Positions 48,682-59,800 of a DNA stretch of 64,000 nucleotides are shown in pieces. This DNA is from Zingiber officinale. Taxonomy: Eukaryota; Streptophyta; Magnoliopsida; Zingiberales; Zingiberaceae. The translations under genes were made by a program, and so were the position numbers. Each line of letters opens with the position of its first letter. Position 1 is the first letter of the stretch. The notes beneath the pieces were generated by a model, which was not told where the DNA came from, did not search any database, and worked only from the letters and a program-made list of their open reading frames with translations. The stretch is from the NCBI RefSeq assembly GCF_018446385.1, contig NC_055998.1, forward strand, positions 20,887,173 to 20,951,172, read 5' to 3'.

Positions 48682-51600
48682 TTACATAAGTTTGGGCATG
48701 GAAGCACCTGAGCTATCCGAGTGCGAGTGAGTTTTGAGCTTTTGCATCCAATGGATTAATTGTTTTTTATGATCCTGGCAGCTTAGGTTCTGAAGCTTAT
48801 TTAGAGTTCCATCTTGGGATAGAGTAGCCTCGAACTGCTCCAGAACCTTGACAATTTGCCAAAATTCAGGTCTCTTCTCTGGAAGTATCGACCAACATTG
48901 CTCTATCAGGGCTTGCAGAGGTCGAGGACAATCAGTAGGAATGGGTGGCCGCAAGTTCTACGAAATTAAGAAAAGAAGTGTGAACATCAAAGACCTTTGG
49001 AATATCACTAAGCCACTGAAAGCCACATTGTAGAAAGCACCTTGTTATAATTTAAAATTTGCAAGTAAATGAAACAATGAAAACGATCTAAAGACTTTCT
49101 TTTAATTCTAGTACACTTTAATGTAATTTGGATATTCTCTTTGGTCAGTGGTCACAAGTCATTGATGATTTACTTTATTTGATTAAATAACTATGTTGAT
49201 TTTATAATTAAACTTCTATTTGGAGTTATAATTTTAATATTATTGTAAAACACACTTTAATTTTTAAAAGTAATGCTCAAGAGTGTATGGTAAATAATGC
49301 TCATGAGATCCACCTAATTTAGCATCAATATATTAACATTACTCGGCCGGTGGGAAACTTCCTGGGGCAGGCCGATCACCCAAATTCGGTGTTACCTGGT
49401 TCAACATTTGCTATATTAACATTACAAAATGCAATTGCTTTCATATACTTGATATTCACCATAATATGTTTTCTATAGAGTACTAAAATATTTCTCAACA
49501 AGTTTGTAAAATTGTCATGATTATCTCTAGATAAGGTGACTAAATCCTATTGTATCACCTCTAGATGGAAGACAAAATATTTAAGACCATTAATAAGAAA
49601 GGACCAAGAGAGGATATAGAATTAAAACCTTATCAACCACTGCAAAAGCCGCTTGGATTGGTGTCATTTCCTCATATGGAATTTTCCCTGCTGTCATTTC
49701 CCATAAGAGCAATCCAAAGCTGTATACATCAACTTTCCGCCCATATGGTTTATGCTTGATCATCTCTGGTGCCATCCAACGATAAGTACCATCATCCTCT
49801 GTTAATGCATCACAATATGCTTCCTCGCATGCAATTCCAAAATCAACAATCTTTATGCAGAAATCTTGATCAAAAATAATGTTTTCAGGTTTCAAGTCAC
49901 GGTGGATAACTCCTTGGGAATGGATGTACTCCATTCCTCGTGCAATTTCTAAAGCCATTGAAATTAGTTTTTCTAAAGCAAGAGATTTGTGCTCAAGTTT
50001 GTGCATAAAAGCTCTTAAAGAGCCTCCAGGAAGATACTCAGTGATAATGCAAAAGGCCTGTGGTTGTTTACATGCCCCTGTGAGCTGCAAGAAAAGGAAA
50101 AATATTAACACCATATTAGAGTGTTGCCAAGTTAAATTCCATCTCATGAATCTTTAAATAGCAGCAACAACTAACTAACAATATAGAAGGAATATAGGAT
50201 ATGCTCAAAGAACAGATTCACATTTCAAAAACACTTTGACTTATAATATTAACAATGGGTTAGAGTGTCACCTAGTCAAATTCCCTCTTGTGAATTTTTA
50301 AATAGCAATCACAAATTAGCAATATAGAAGGTATGATAAAAGCAGATATTCAGATTTCAAAAACATTTTGCCTTATCCAATTTCATTGCTTCAAGCAGTA
50401 TGGGGGGTTCATGTGTTAACAAACAGTTAGATAGAGCCGATTGCTTTCTAGTGTGATTGTGCTAGTTTATGTTAATAGTTGGATGGCATGTAAAATAGGG
50501 AAAGCCAAAACAAATGTTATGTTGACTGGTTAATTTTTTGTTTATTAGTCACAAGGTTAATGTTGATTTTGATAATCTCAAGATGGACTCTCATAAATGA
50601 GTTGTGTGCCTAGCATATTTACTAGCATTTCATAAACAGTAGTCTAGTTTTTCATCCCCCATCCTCCTCTTGCAGGCATGTGTTCTCATGAACTATCATT
50701 AGCTTATTTCCATCAAATTATCATCCCATTCTGATCCAACGCAACCACTGGATAACATAATCACAGGTCTGCAAGCTACATGTAAAGCAGACATCTAGCA
50801 TAAAAGATATATGACATAATATAGCATTGGATTTAATTGGCAGGATACTCAGAAAATATAGTTAAGCAAAGTGCCACATAATGGTTGTCATCCTGGAGGA
50901 AGGTAAATTTCCAATGACTATGCTATCTTGATTTGTCATAGAGCAAAAAATGATACAAAGGATAACTACGAGATGGAAAACAAAAACCATGACAAGATAA
51001 TTTGACGTGCAATATAAAAAAGGACAACTGGCCAACTTGAATTTTCTTTTAGAAACAGACGTAGGCATGTCATCATGTAATCAGAGCTTAGAGAATTAGA
51101 AGTCCATCTGATCAAATCATGTAGGTACAACTAGTGACGATGAAACTGTTAAAGTGGATGATTTTACTCTCTGTTTATTAAATTAACAAACTAATAATTT
51201 TTATGATCTTTATTTCAAATGACGTGAAGTTCCATATATATATAGTTTCAAATTTTAGTTGATTTGTGGGAAAAGCCAACTTGCATAAAGCAAATTTTGG
51301 AATTGCTTAAAGGGTTTTGTGAAACTCATGAACTGCTATCAGCAATGATGACCAGGTTGATGAAGAACTAATTTGATGGGCAATTAAATATGTAACAGAC
51401 AAATACAATAGTTAAGAATTATGGAATGCACCTTGATCACATTGCGGTGGTAGAGATGTGACAGCATTGAAACTTCCCTAGTGAACTGCTTCTCAAGTCG
51501 AGCAGCCAACAATCCATTATCCTCATCATCAGGTTGCCTAATAATCTTAATAGCAACAGGTTGACCCTTATAGATACCATGGTACAATCTGCTATGAGCA

Positions 51601-52409
51601 CCGGAAGCAAACTTAAGCCCAAAATATAATTCGCAAAGATCGACATTCCACTTTTCTGTCATCTCCAAGGCAGCAACCCTCCCTCCTCCATGATCAAAGC
51701 AACCTGCCCATGAAGATTCCTTCCGAGCCCCAGACTTATCAAGAGTCTTGAAGGAAGATGAATGTGTATGATGACTCTTCTCCAAAGCTTTTCTCCAAAA
51801 AACCTCATGATTTCCACGGGCTTTATCATTCTTCTTCTTGGAAGGTGGCGGGGTTGAAGACCTCTTCTTGACCAAACGAGCTTCCTTAAAGGCCTCGGAA
51901 AGATTGGTGGTGGGAAGAGGCGATATTGACCTTTCCTTAGGTTTTGAATGTTGCTCGCAATGTTGTTTGGCATCTAACTTCACCCTACTAGAAGAAGCAG
52001 CAACTACTTTAGAGCTCCTTCCTTCTGCTTTAAAATCGTAAAGTGGAAACCTTGAACTAGTAATATCAGCAGATATCGATCCATCTGATATCAAGGCGGG
52101 AATTCCTTCAGGATAGAAGGAGAAATCAGAGTTATCGGCACTGAGGCTGCTCGGCCTCTTCCCATCCAATGGATCACCGCGTCGAAAATTCAAGCTCTTT
52201 CTGGAGTTCTGTGTCTGCAATTGCTCGATCGAGCTCTTTGACGGGAGCTCACAGGGAGGAAACCTATTAGAATGAAAACTCATAGCATCACCCGGTTCCT
52301 TAGACAACTCGGCCAGAAGTTCCCGTTCGGAGACCGATCTCGTACGGGCGTGATGCGTGATGTGGCCAAACGTCGACCTCAACACCCAAGAACTGTGCTC
52401 CTCCTCCAT
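48682..52409 (-). CDS. HT1-like (Raf-like MAPKKK) protein kinase, 3 exons, 569 aa
   Basis: Coding exons 51432-52409, 49629-50084 and 48682-48957, read on the minus strand. Splice sites are GT/AG at every junction and exon lengths of 978, 456 and 276 bp keep one frame. The N-terminal 250 residues are Ser- and Lys-rich and likely disordered (MEEEHSSWVLRSTFGHITHH start). The kinase domain spans about 265-540: glycine loop FASGAHSRLYHGIY, ATP lysine in VAIK (K288), HRDLKPEN (D389), DFG (D407), GTYRWMAPEM activation segment, and RPEFWQIV near the end. The family phosphorylates Ser/Thr (some also Tyr); HT1 itself acts in CO2 control of stomata, but close relatives differ, so the role here is open. 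All key catalytic residues are present. Intron 1 is 1.35 kb and carries no gene. Confidence 0.92.
49330..49445. mobile_element. Short insertion (90 bp) with 13-bp target duplication, SINE-like
   Basis: Lies in intron 2 of the kinase gene. atattaacattac occurs at 49330-49342 and again at 49433-49445. The 90 bp between them (tcggccggtgggaaacttcc ...) is GC-rich against an AT-rich intron. It looks like a truncated SINE in the antisense direction, but no box A/B promoter is visible. The duplication itself is directly seen; the class is inference. Confidence 0.55.
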
Positions 52410-52530
52410 TCTTCCAGAGGCGATTCCTTCAGATCCGACAGCAAAATCAGATTTTTTTTTTTTTTTTTAAGCCCTCTAGTCTTCTAAGATGTCGCCTCAA
52501 ATCGATCTCGCCATTCCCGGATCCAAGAGC

Positions 52531-52710
52531 CTGCACCGCCAACCCTATCACACAATCGACAATTAGCAATCAACCAAAACAACTCCAGAATCCCAGGAAG
52601 GACGAGCAAACGAGCGATCTAGGAAATAATTTAATCCATACAAAAATGAATAAAGAGAACAAAAAAGAAATGAAAGCGAAGGTTAGAATCAAAGTGCACA
52701 TCGTTACCCA
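52531..52710 (-). other. Probable 5' UTR intron of the kinase gene
   Basis: On the minus strand a donor g|gtaacgatg near 52709 and an acceptor ggcggtgcag|gctc at 52531-52532 with a pyrimidine-rich stretch would splice an upstream leader to the exon holding the start codon at 52409. Inferred from splice consensus only. Confidence 0.4.
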
Positions 52711-52908
52711 CGCACGAAACCTCGACCGCCGTGGTTGTGCCCAGGGAACGTGGGAAGAAGAAGAGGACGATGGCGACGGTTCAATTCGCTCGTTTGTCTC
52801 GTGGGAAGGGCAGGAGAAGAAGCCCGGTACGGCTTCGTCCTCGGTCGTATTCCTTGCGTCTGATTTGGGCGAACACGATGCCGCACGGTATACTTTCGAC
52901 CGTGCTCC

Positions 52909-52917
52909 ATTATATAG
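52909..52917 (-). promoter_or_regulatory. TATA box, kinase gene
   Basis: Minus strand ctatataat, about 500 bp upstream of the kinase start codon, with a GC-rich leader between. A start of transcription near 52880 would fit a leader containing one intron. Confidence 0.45.
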
Positions 52918-52959
52918 TTTAATAATCGATGACGATCGGAGCATCATAACGCTGCCGTG

Positions 52960-53419
52960 ATGCTTTCCGAAGAGATAACGACCGTCCGTTTTAATAGTAT
53001 AAATATAAAATTAAAAAATAATTCCTTTTTAAAAAAATATTAATATTAAAAGAACATTTTAACCTTAATTTATCCTTTTTAAATGTTCCTCTTTATATGG
53101 CTAATCCGAGGGCCACCAAGTAAAAGCCTCCTTTTAATTTTCACAATTGAATTTTTGGTGTAGTTATAAAATAATCTTCGAAGCTAACTATATCGAACAC
53201 GGATAATTTAAAGAGAAGGAAAAGTAATCATACACGACTAATCAATTTGAATAAGAAAGAAAGAAAGAAAGAACTCTTTGAATTCATTTGAGCAAAAATT
53301 TCTACTGATATTATTGATTGTGCGGAACAGGATAGGAAGAGGAGGAGATGATGCAAATTGCAAGGAAGTTGCAATAGTGAAGCGGGTATCATGCAATCGA
53401 ACCATTCTCATGATCCAAA
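52960..53419. other. Intergenic region between VQ and kinase genes
   Basis: A/T-rich, with a gaaa run (53256-53272). No gene recognised. It holds the kinase promoter on one side and the 3' flank of the VQ gene on the other. Confidence 0.5.
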
Positions 53420-54073
53420 TTAAGCAGACGGCACTCTCGGCGGCGACGTCACGGGGAACAGCGGGAGCAGCCGTGGCGGATTCCCCTTCGCCGGCGAAGG
53501 GTGCAAGGAGAACCCGCCCTCGGCTACAGCCACTCCTGCGGCCGAATCAGCGCCTGCAGGCCGCGGCGACCGCCCGAAAGGATCAGCGATCAGCGGCGTG
53601 ACGGGGCTAAGAGTCAACGACGGATGGAGGATCTCCGGCGTGTTCCTCCACGAAACAGACGGAGAATTTTGGTTCTTGAGGCTGCCGCGGCGCTCGTAGA
53701 GCTTGAAAGAAGGCTTCCTGAGTCGGATGGCCGGGTTCTTGGCCGAAGCCGACCCGGTGGTGGAGCCGGTGAGCATCTGGACTACTTGCTTGAAGGAAGC
53801 AGCGTCGGCCTGGATGAAGGTGGCACATGAACTGGGTTTGGGAGGCAGAGATAAAGGCCAAGAGGCGGGCGTTGCTCCGGTCGCTGCCACTCCATTGCTT
53901 CTATCAAACATGGCTGCTCTGTTTGTGAAATTAAGCGAGAAGACAACTGAGGACCTCAAGTCAAAAACAGAGAGACGCGAGGATGCAGTTGGAGTTTGGC
54001 GAGAAAGGAAACTGATGGTGTCTCCACTGATTGCCGGCTTAGTGGACTTTATGTCATCCATGATCGTCTCCAT
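53420..54073 (-). CDS. VQ-motif protein, single exon, 217 aa
   Basis: One open frame, intronless as is usual for the family. The VQ core FKQVVQMLTG lies at residues 94-103, matching FxxxVQxLTG, preceded by SSCATFIQADAAS. The C-terminal part has the Ser/Pro-rich segments SFKLYERR, ILHPSLTLSPVTPLIADPF and the closing LPLFPVTSPPRVPSA, which places it near the VQ4/VQ11/VQ19/VQ31 group. VQ proteins bind WRKY transcription factors in the nucleus and many are MAP kinase substrates; the several Ser-Pro and Thr-Pro pairs fit that. The MDDIKSTKPAISGDTISFL part upstream of the motif is less conserved. The start at 54073 is the first ATG in the frame; MDD five codons in is an alternative. No break is seen. 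Confidence 0.9.
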   Translation of the reverse strand: METIMDDIKSTKPAISGDTISFLSRQTPTASSRLSVFDLRSSVVFSLNFTNRAAMFDRSNGVAATGATPASWPLSLPPKPSSCATFIQADAASFKQVVQMLTGSTTGSASAKNPAIRLRKPSFKLYERRGSLKNQNSPSVSWRNTPEILHPSLTLSPVTPLIADPFGRSPRPAGADSAAGVAVAEGGFSLHPSPAKGNPPRLLPLFPVTSPPRVPSA

Positions 54074-54398
54074 TCAGTAAAGTCTTCTGCCGCATTGATT
54101 TAGTGGCTCATGGGATGATTGATGGTGAAGCACAGTGACTCAACTTAGAGAAAGCAGAAAGATACATTTTAAGCACTATTCAAGCAATGGCATGCAAAGT
54201 TCACAATCAGCAAGGATAGTCTAGAGCTCCATGATCGAAAGCTGAGCATAAAAGTAAATACAAACTTCCCCAAATCACAACTTTAATAACAGAAAACAGA
54301 TTAGGCAATACAGCATTAGTTAATTCAAGGAATTCATTGTGTTTTCCTCCATCAAACTAGGAAGCCAGAATAAAATCAATTTGCCTCCAAAACGTCGA

Positions 54399-55889
54399 TT
54401 AGTTTAGACCTGCATGAGAGAAAGGAAGACTGTTAAAGGATGTGGCTAGTAATAAAAAACTACTCCAAGGCATTCATTCCAGAAATGGAAGAAGATGATG
54501 CGTACCCAATCTCAGTTCCAGTCTTGGGGTCGATGAGGCATATCCATTTGCTTCTATCCCTTTAAGTGTCTGCACACTTGCAAGCTGCAAGATAATCATA
54601 ATCTGTCGTAAAGATGTTCCTTTGTTTTTGTTTTTGACAACTCATAAAAAAGTTGTGCAGTGATTTCCATGGAAAGCATTAATTCAATTCATATAGAAAG
54701 AAAAAGTTTCCAAGTCTTCTCAATAGATAGTACATGATCTTTATTCTATACGACAGTCTTAACTGGTCCCTTTCACTTAAATGTGAAATGGGGAAGTATA
54801 CTTTAGCGTAAAGGATCAACTTTCGCATTCTTTCATCATCAAGGTCGTCTAAATTTTACTAGTTTCCACTGACAATCCCAAATGGATGGCAGCTTTTGTA
54901 CCATCAATCTATTAAATGCAACTCCACTGAAACTTTTTGAAATCCAAACTGATTAGATTTATAAAGAGGAGGCATACCTTATCACAGAGTCCGTATCTTT
55001 CTTGTTGCCGATCTCTTACCTTAAAAATGGTGAAAACATCATCAACATTAAGGTTAATCTTGACAAAAAAAAAATAATAATAATCGAAAAGATCGAAACG
55101 AGTCAAACTAACCATGCTTTCCAGCTTGTTCATCTGCCCTCCTATTTTCCTCTCCATCTCAACTCGAACCTTGCTGATGGCCATCTCCAAGCTGTGCTCC
55201 ACATTGCTCAAATCAGGCAGAGAGTACTCTTGTCCCTCGTCGACCTTCATGAACCTGTACACACAGTTAGCGATCATTAAATCTTAATCATCTCGAAGCT
55301 TATGAAGAACGCATTTTGTGTTCTTAACCTGAGTTGCTTTTCTAAAGCGTCACACAGTTGCTCCACCTTCACAATCTCCGCATTGCGGTCCTAAACATAG
55401 ATTTTGTATGCAGAAGCATGAATGGATATTTAAATCAAACTCGCAAAGCTGAAACATTGTGAGGAATAATGTTTTAAGAATAAATACCACGACATAGTCT
55501 CTCCAAATCTTTGTTTGGGTAGCCAACTCATACCTTTCTATCAGCTCCTTGGCACTTTTAACCGAATTAGCAAGTATTAAATTGGAGCAAAAAGGGAATT
55601 AATGGCATCTCGTAGATGAACGGAGCTAGGAATTAAATAAGGGGAAGCTACATCACATGCATAGAAATGGAAGGAGACATGGATGCAGTCTGAGTCACCT
55701 GGGAACAGAGGGGGAGTGATACTGATAGAGCTTGCCGGAAGAGGAAAAGAGGAGGAGGAGGAGGTCGGCGTCGCAGAGGACAGAGAGCTCCCTTGCTTTC
55801 TTGAACAGGCCATCCCTTCTTTTATAGAAAGTGGACTGCCTCTGGTTGGGGTTCTCGATCCTCTTTATCTCCGTTCTCCCTCTCCCCAT
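54399..55889 (-). CDS. Small MIKC-type MADS-box protein, 7 exons, 197 aa
   Basis: Exons on the minus strand: 55699-55889, 55488-55554, 55329-55390, 55113-55254, 54978-55019, 54506-54584, 54399-54409. Lengths are 191, 67, 62, 142, 42, 79 and 11 bp, all with GT/AG borders and one continuous frame to TAA. The 62- and 42-bp exons are hallmarks of MIKC genes; the 142-bp exon equals the usual 100 + 42 bp pair. The MADS domain ([20 protein letters not shown] start) binds CArG-box DNA as a dimer. It differs from the norm with FYKRRDG in place of FSKRRNG and a leucine run [13 protein letters not shown]. The K region is short ([20 protein letters not shown]). The K region and size recall the Bsister group (OsMADS29/30/31), but I cannot settle the subfamily. 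The C-terminus LELRLGLN holds an EAR-type LxLxL motif. The first ATG upstream of MGRGR in the same frame is ignored because MGRG is the invariant start. Confidence 0.85.
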
Positions 55890-56240
55890 TTGATCATATG
55901 ATCCCTCCCTCCCTCCGGTTCTTCCTCCGAACAAAGAAGCACCTCTCCAGTGCAAGCAGCCCTGGGCACTCGAACTAACTTACATGGATTTGGCAACATT
56001 TGCTCACTTTAAATTAACAGAGAGGTCGCATGCAACCTGATGAGGGCAAGCGCGTGCATGGCAGCCTTTGCTCCATGAGTCGATTCCCATGCTTTATATT
56101 TAACTCGTTTGTCTTTTGTCGTTGCGCGTACGGCCGGTTGTGATGTCGGATGTGAGAGTTCCTTAGCGGCAGCTGCAGGTGGAGCTCTTGATGGTCTGCT
56201 TTTGTCCGGAGGCGAAGGACGCATCGCCGAGTGAACCGTC

Positions 56241-56249
56241 GGTATATAG
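56241..56249 (-). promoter_or_regulatory. Possible TATA box, MADS gene
   Basis: Minus strand ctatatacc, 350 bp upstream of the MADS start codon. Spacing would give a long leader of about 320 bases. Plausible but unsupported otherwise. Confidence 0.3.
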
Positions 56250-56265
56250 ACACTCCACACCGCAA

Positions 56266-56890
56266 TTAATTGCCTGAGAGAAGGTTCAAGGCTTCAAGCA
56301 AGTAGCCAAATACAAAGCAAGAGAAGAAGAAGTGGAAGAAAAATAAAAATGGAGCGATCAGAGTGAGTACTGAGAGAAATGATGGGTGATGGTTTGTTTG
56401 CGCGACACGCTCGAGCTTGGATTGTGTTGTCGCAGTCTGCTCGACTCCGTTGCAGGGTAAAGCGAGGAGCGAGCCCGAAGCTTCTCGGTCACGGAATCTT
56501 AGCAACTTTGAATAAAAATCTTCGCTAAATTAATGACAAAACAACAAAACCGTATCCAAAATAAATCTCAATAACCAGAGGCTAAATAGTAATTGCAAAA
56601 AGAAGCGACGCAGCGGGATTTCCAAAAGCGAAAGCAAGGAAACGAGATTACGTAGCTCTGGAGGGATTTCCACTTATAGAAAATATTGGAGAAGTGAAAA
56701 GATCCAAAGCTTCGCTGGTTTCAGATTCGCAATCACACGACACGACGTCTCACTGAAAAATTGATTAAAAAATGGTTTTGATTACCAGCAATATTTGATT
56801 CAAATGAACCCACCCAATCATCCATTTATTCCCAGTTTCAATGTGTATATATATTAGAAAGAGTGAAAAGGGAAGAAAGGAGAAGAAAGC
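56266..56890. other. Intergenic region between subtilase and MADS genes
   Basis: No gene recognised. Contains the 3' flank of the subtilase gene and upstream sequence of the MADS gene. Confidence 0.5.
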
Positions 56891-59800
56891 TTAAACAGAG
56901 ACGACAATTGGACTTCTAACGACGTGGATGCCATCGGACCAAGTATAAGATCCTTCCTCATAATCGACGTTGAAACGCCCCCTCGCAGAGAGGGTAACGG
57001 TGAATCGCTTCTTCTGTCTGATCTTTTTGAACTTCAACACTGTCGGTACGACTTCCACGGCGACGTCTTTGGGCTCCACGACCGAAACGCGGTAGAGGGC
57101 CGAGCCGTTGCCCACGTTGGTCACCGTTCGCTTGATCGTCACCGGCGCATACAGAGTCCCGACGGCGATGGACGGGTAGTTGAGAGCAAAGGGATATTCA
57201 CTTGTGTTCGTCGGGCAGCGGAAGGCGGGGTCTAGCGGAGCAGCCCCGGCATTGGCGCAGGCGAAGAGAAGATAATCCTCGTAGGAGGCATCGTACACCA
57301 AACCCGGATCTAACGCGTGCTCAGGGCGGATGTGGCCCGACCCATAAACCAATGGGCCCGCTATTTGGCCCGATGCATCGGTCAACGGGTTGCCTAGGCT
57401 ATCCTCGGTTGTGGCTGTGAAGAAAACAACGATATAATTCTTTCGGAATAACGGACGTTACTTACAGTTTATTGAGTATTCTGAGGGTGGATTTAACGTA
57501 CCGGTGGTCATGATGGCGGATCTGATGGCGGCTTCGCTCCACTTAGGGTGGATGGACTTGAGAAGGGCGGCGACGGCGGAAACGTGGGGGCATGCCATCG
57601 AGGTACCCGAGTAGATGTTGTACTTGACGCGCCGACGATCATCCTCGAGCTTCGTCGGAGAAGATGACCCGCTCCATGCCGCAAGGATGTTCAACCCTGG
57701 CGCAGCTACATCAGGCTGAAAGTACGTGCGTACGAAATTAGAAGTTAGTTTTAGATTGTGTTTCTTGTTTTTTTTTTTTTCCTTTTTCTCTCGATCGATC
57801 TGTTGGCGAAGATTAATTAATTATAAGGTGTAATTGATGTACCTTGAGAAGGTTGGGCGCGATCCGGTTGGGGCCGCGGGAGGAGAAGCCGGCGATGACG
57901 GGCGCCGGCGACACGTGCAAGACGGTCCGAGCCGGGGCGATCTTGGCGGTCGGGTTGGAGCTGCTGTTGATGTATTCGAGGAGGGCGATTGCGCCGTCGG
58001 AGGAGATGGCGGTGCCGGCGAGGACGTGGGCGTCGACGGGGATCTCGTTGCCGTTGGGGACGGAGTTGCCGAGTATGATGGCGGCGCCGCCGGCCCTCTT
58101 GACCTCCAGTCCTTTGGCCACCCGGAGACCTGCCCCCCTCAGGCACGTCACGATCTTTCCTTTAACCTTTTTGGCGTCCAGAGAATTCGGCAGGCATTGC
58201 CTGAAGCATGAAATCGAAAGGTATGATCAGTTTGAACCCGTTGCTCTGTTTTCTGGTATTTGGTGGAGAAATCTACCCGGAAACATTGGCCGGAGTGCCC
58301 GGTACCACGGCGTCGCCGGCGAAGATTAAAGGGTAAGAAACTGAAGACTTCAATGTATACGGCGTCACAGTTTGGCCCTGCAACGAAATTAATTAACATA
58401 TAAATTGCTGGAATTTGTATTGATCGTTAGAATAATTAGAATAGATTCGGTTGGGATAAATTTGTACCATGATAGAGACGCCGTTGCCGAGGAGCACCGG
58501 CGAATCGAAGGCGCGGTCGATGCTGCTGGCGGCGACGGTGATCATCCATGGCGCGAGGTTGGTGACGGTGGACAGCATCGGGCCGCTGTTTCCGGCGCTG
58601 CAGGATACCACGATGCCGCGGCGCGCGGCGTGGAGCGCGCCGATGGCGATGCCGTCGTTGGCGAAGGGGGGCGGGGCGCCGACGGCGCCGATGGAGACGC
58701 TGACCACGTCGACGCCGTCGGCGACGGCGTCGTCGAAGGCGGCGAGCATGTCGGCGTCGAAGCAGGTGTTCTCCAGGTTGGGGTTGGGGCCCGGGATGGG
58801 CCAGCAGACCTTGTAGACTGCGAGGCGGGCGAAGGGGGCGCCTCCGGAGGCGGTGCCGCGGGCGAAGCCGCCAAGGGCGGAGACCCCGGCCACGGCGCGG
58901 CCGGCGACAGTAGAAGCCGTGTGGGTGCCGTGGCCGTCGTTGTCGCGGGGGGAGCGGAAGGCGGTGCTGCGGTTTAGCGCGCCGTGGTACGCCTCGTACG
59001 CCTTCACGTAGAACCGAGCTCCAATGACCTTCCTGCCATGGCAGTTAATCGCATCATCAATTCTTAACGATCCATTAAATCCCGTGTGAAATTGTATACT
59101 TTCTAATTTCAACCCACAATCGAATCGATGATCAACATACTGGATTTTGAAATCAAATAAAACATCTAATATTTAACTCTTATCTAGTTGATTTTATATG
59201 TAGGTGTTTAAGCTTTGAACGGTCAAGTGTTCTGCAAGTCAAAGTCACGTGTGCAACAATCAATAAATATATATAAATATATATATTGGAAAGATCACGA
59301 GGGACATGCATTGGCGCCAAAAAGCCGCTAAGTTCGAGACTGTCGCCTTGTTTGCACTCACTCTCTAAATCGGACAAGAAACCAATCATGGTCGTCGTCA
59401 TCACCAACAGGCCAAAACCAAAACCAGTGACTGCAAATAATTAAGAAACCTAGCTTTTCGTGTCCTTTTTTTTCATATGTAAAAATCTCCGCAGTTAAAA
59501 CCGTTTATGGAAGATTTCTTATATCACTTCTTTGTTCTTCATTTTACATGAAGGCACGCATAGACTATAGAGTAGTAGTAGACTTACATATTGCAGTGAG
59601 AAGAGTTGAATGCATCTCCTTCTTGGCAGACTCCTCTCCAGTGTTTTGGAGAACGACTCATTCCTCTATCACTGAAGCTCTCAGACTCTGGCCATATACC
59701 TATCAAGCCAAACCCCACTTCACTATTCAGAAACATATTTATGTATTTTTGGATTGTATAATTGGCTTGTGGAACGTGATACTGCAACAGACCTGAATCC

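Noticed and set aside
52570-52947. Minus-strand 125-codon frame with a hydrophobic stretch
   Set aside because: Lies over the proposed leader and 5' UTR intron of the kinase gene and overlaps its TATA box; no recognisable domain.
56009-56265. Two overlapping minus-strand frames of 83 codons
   Set aside because: No domain, low-complexity composition and overlap with each other; probably leader or upstream sequence of the MADS gene.
58542-58874. Minus-strand Pro/Ser/Ala-rich frame
   Set aside because: A shifted frame of subtilase exon 6.
57834-58977. Long plus-strand frames, 125-190 codons
   Set aside because: Shadows of the GC-rich subtilase exons; composition is Gly/Ala/Asp-rich with no domain, and the opposite strand carries the catalytic motifs.
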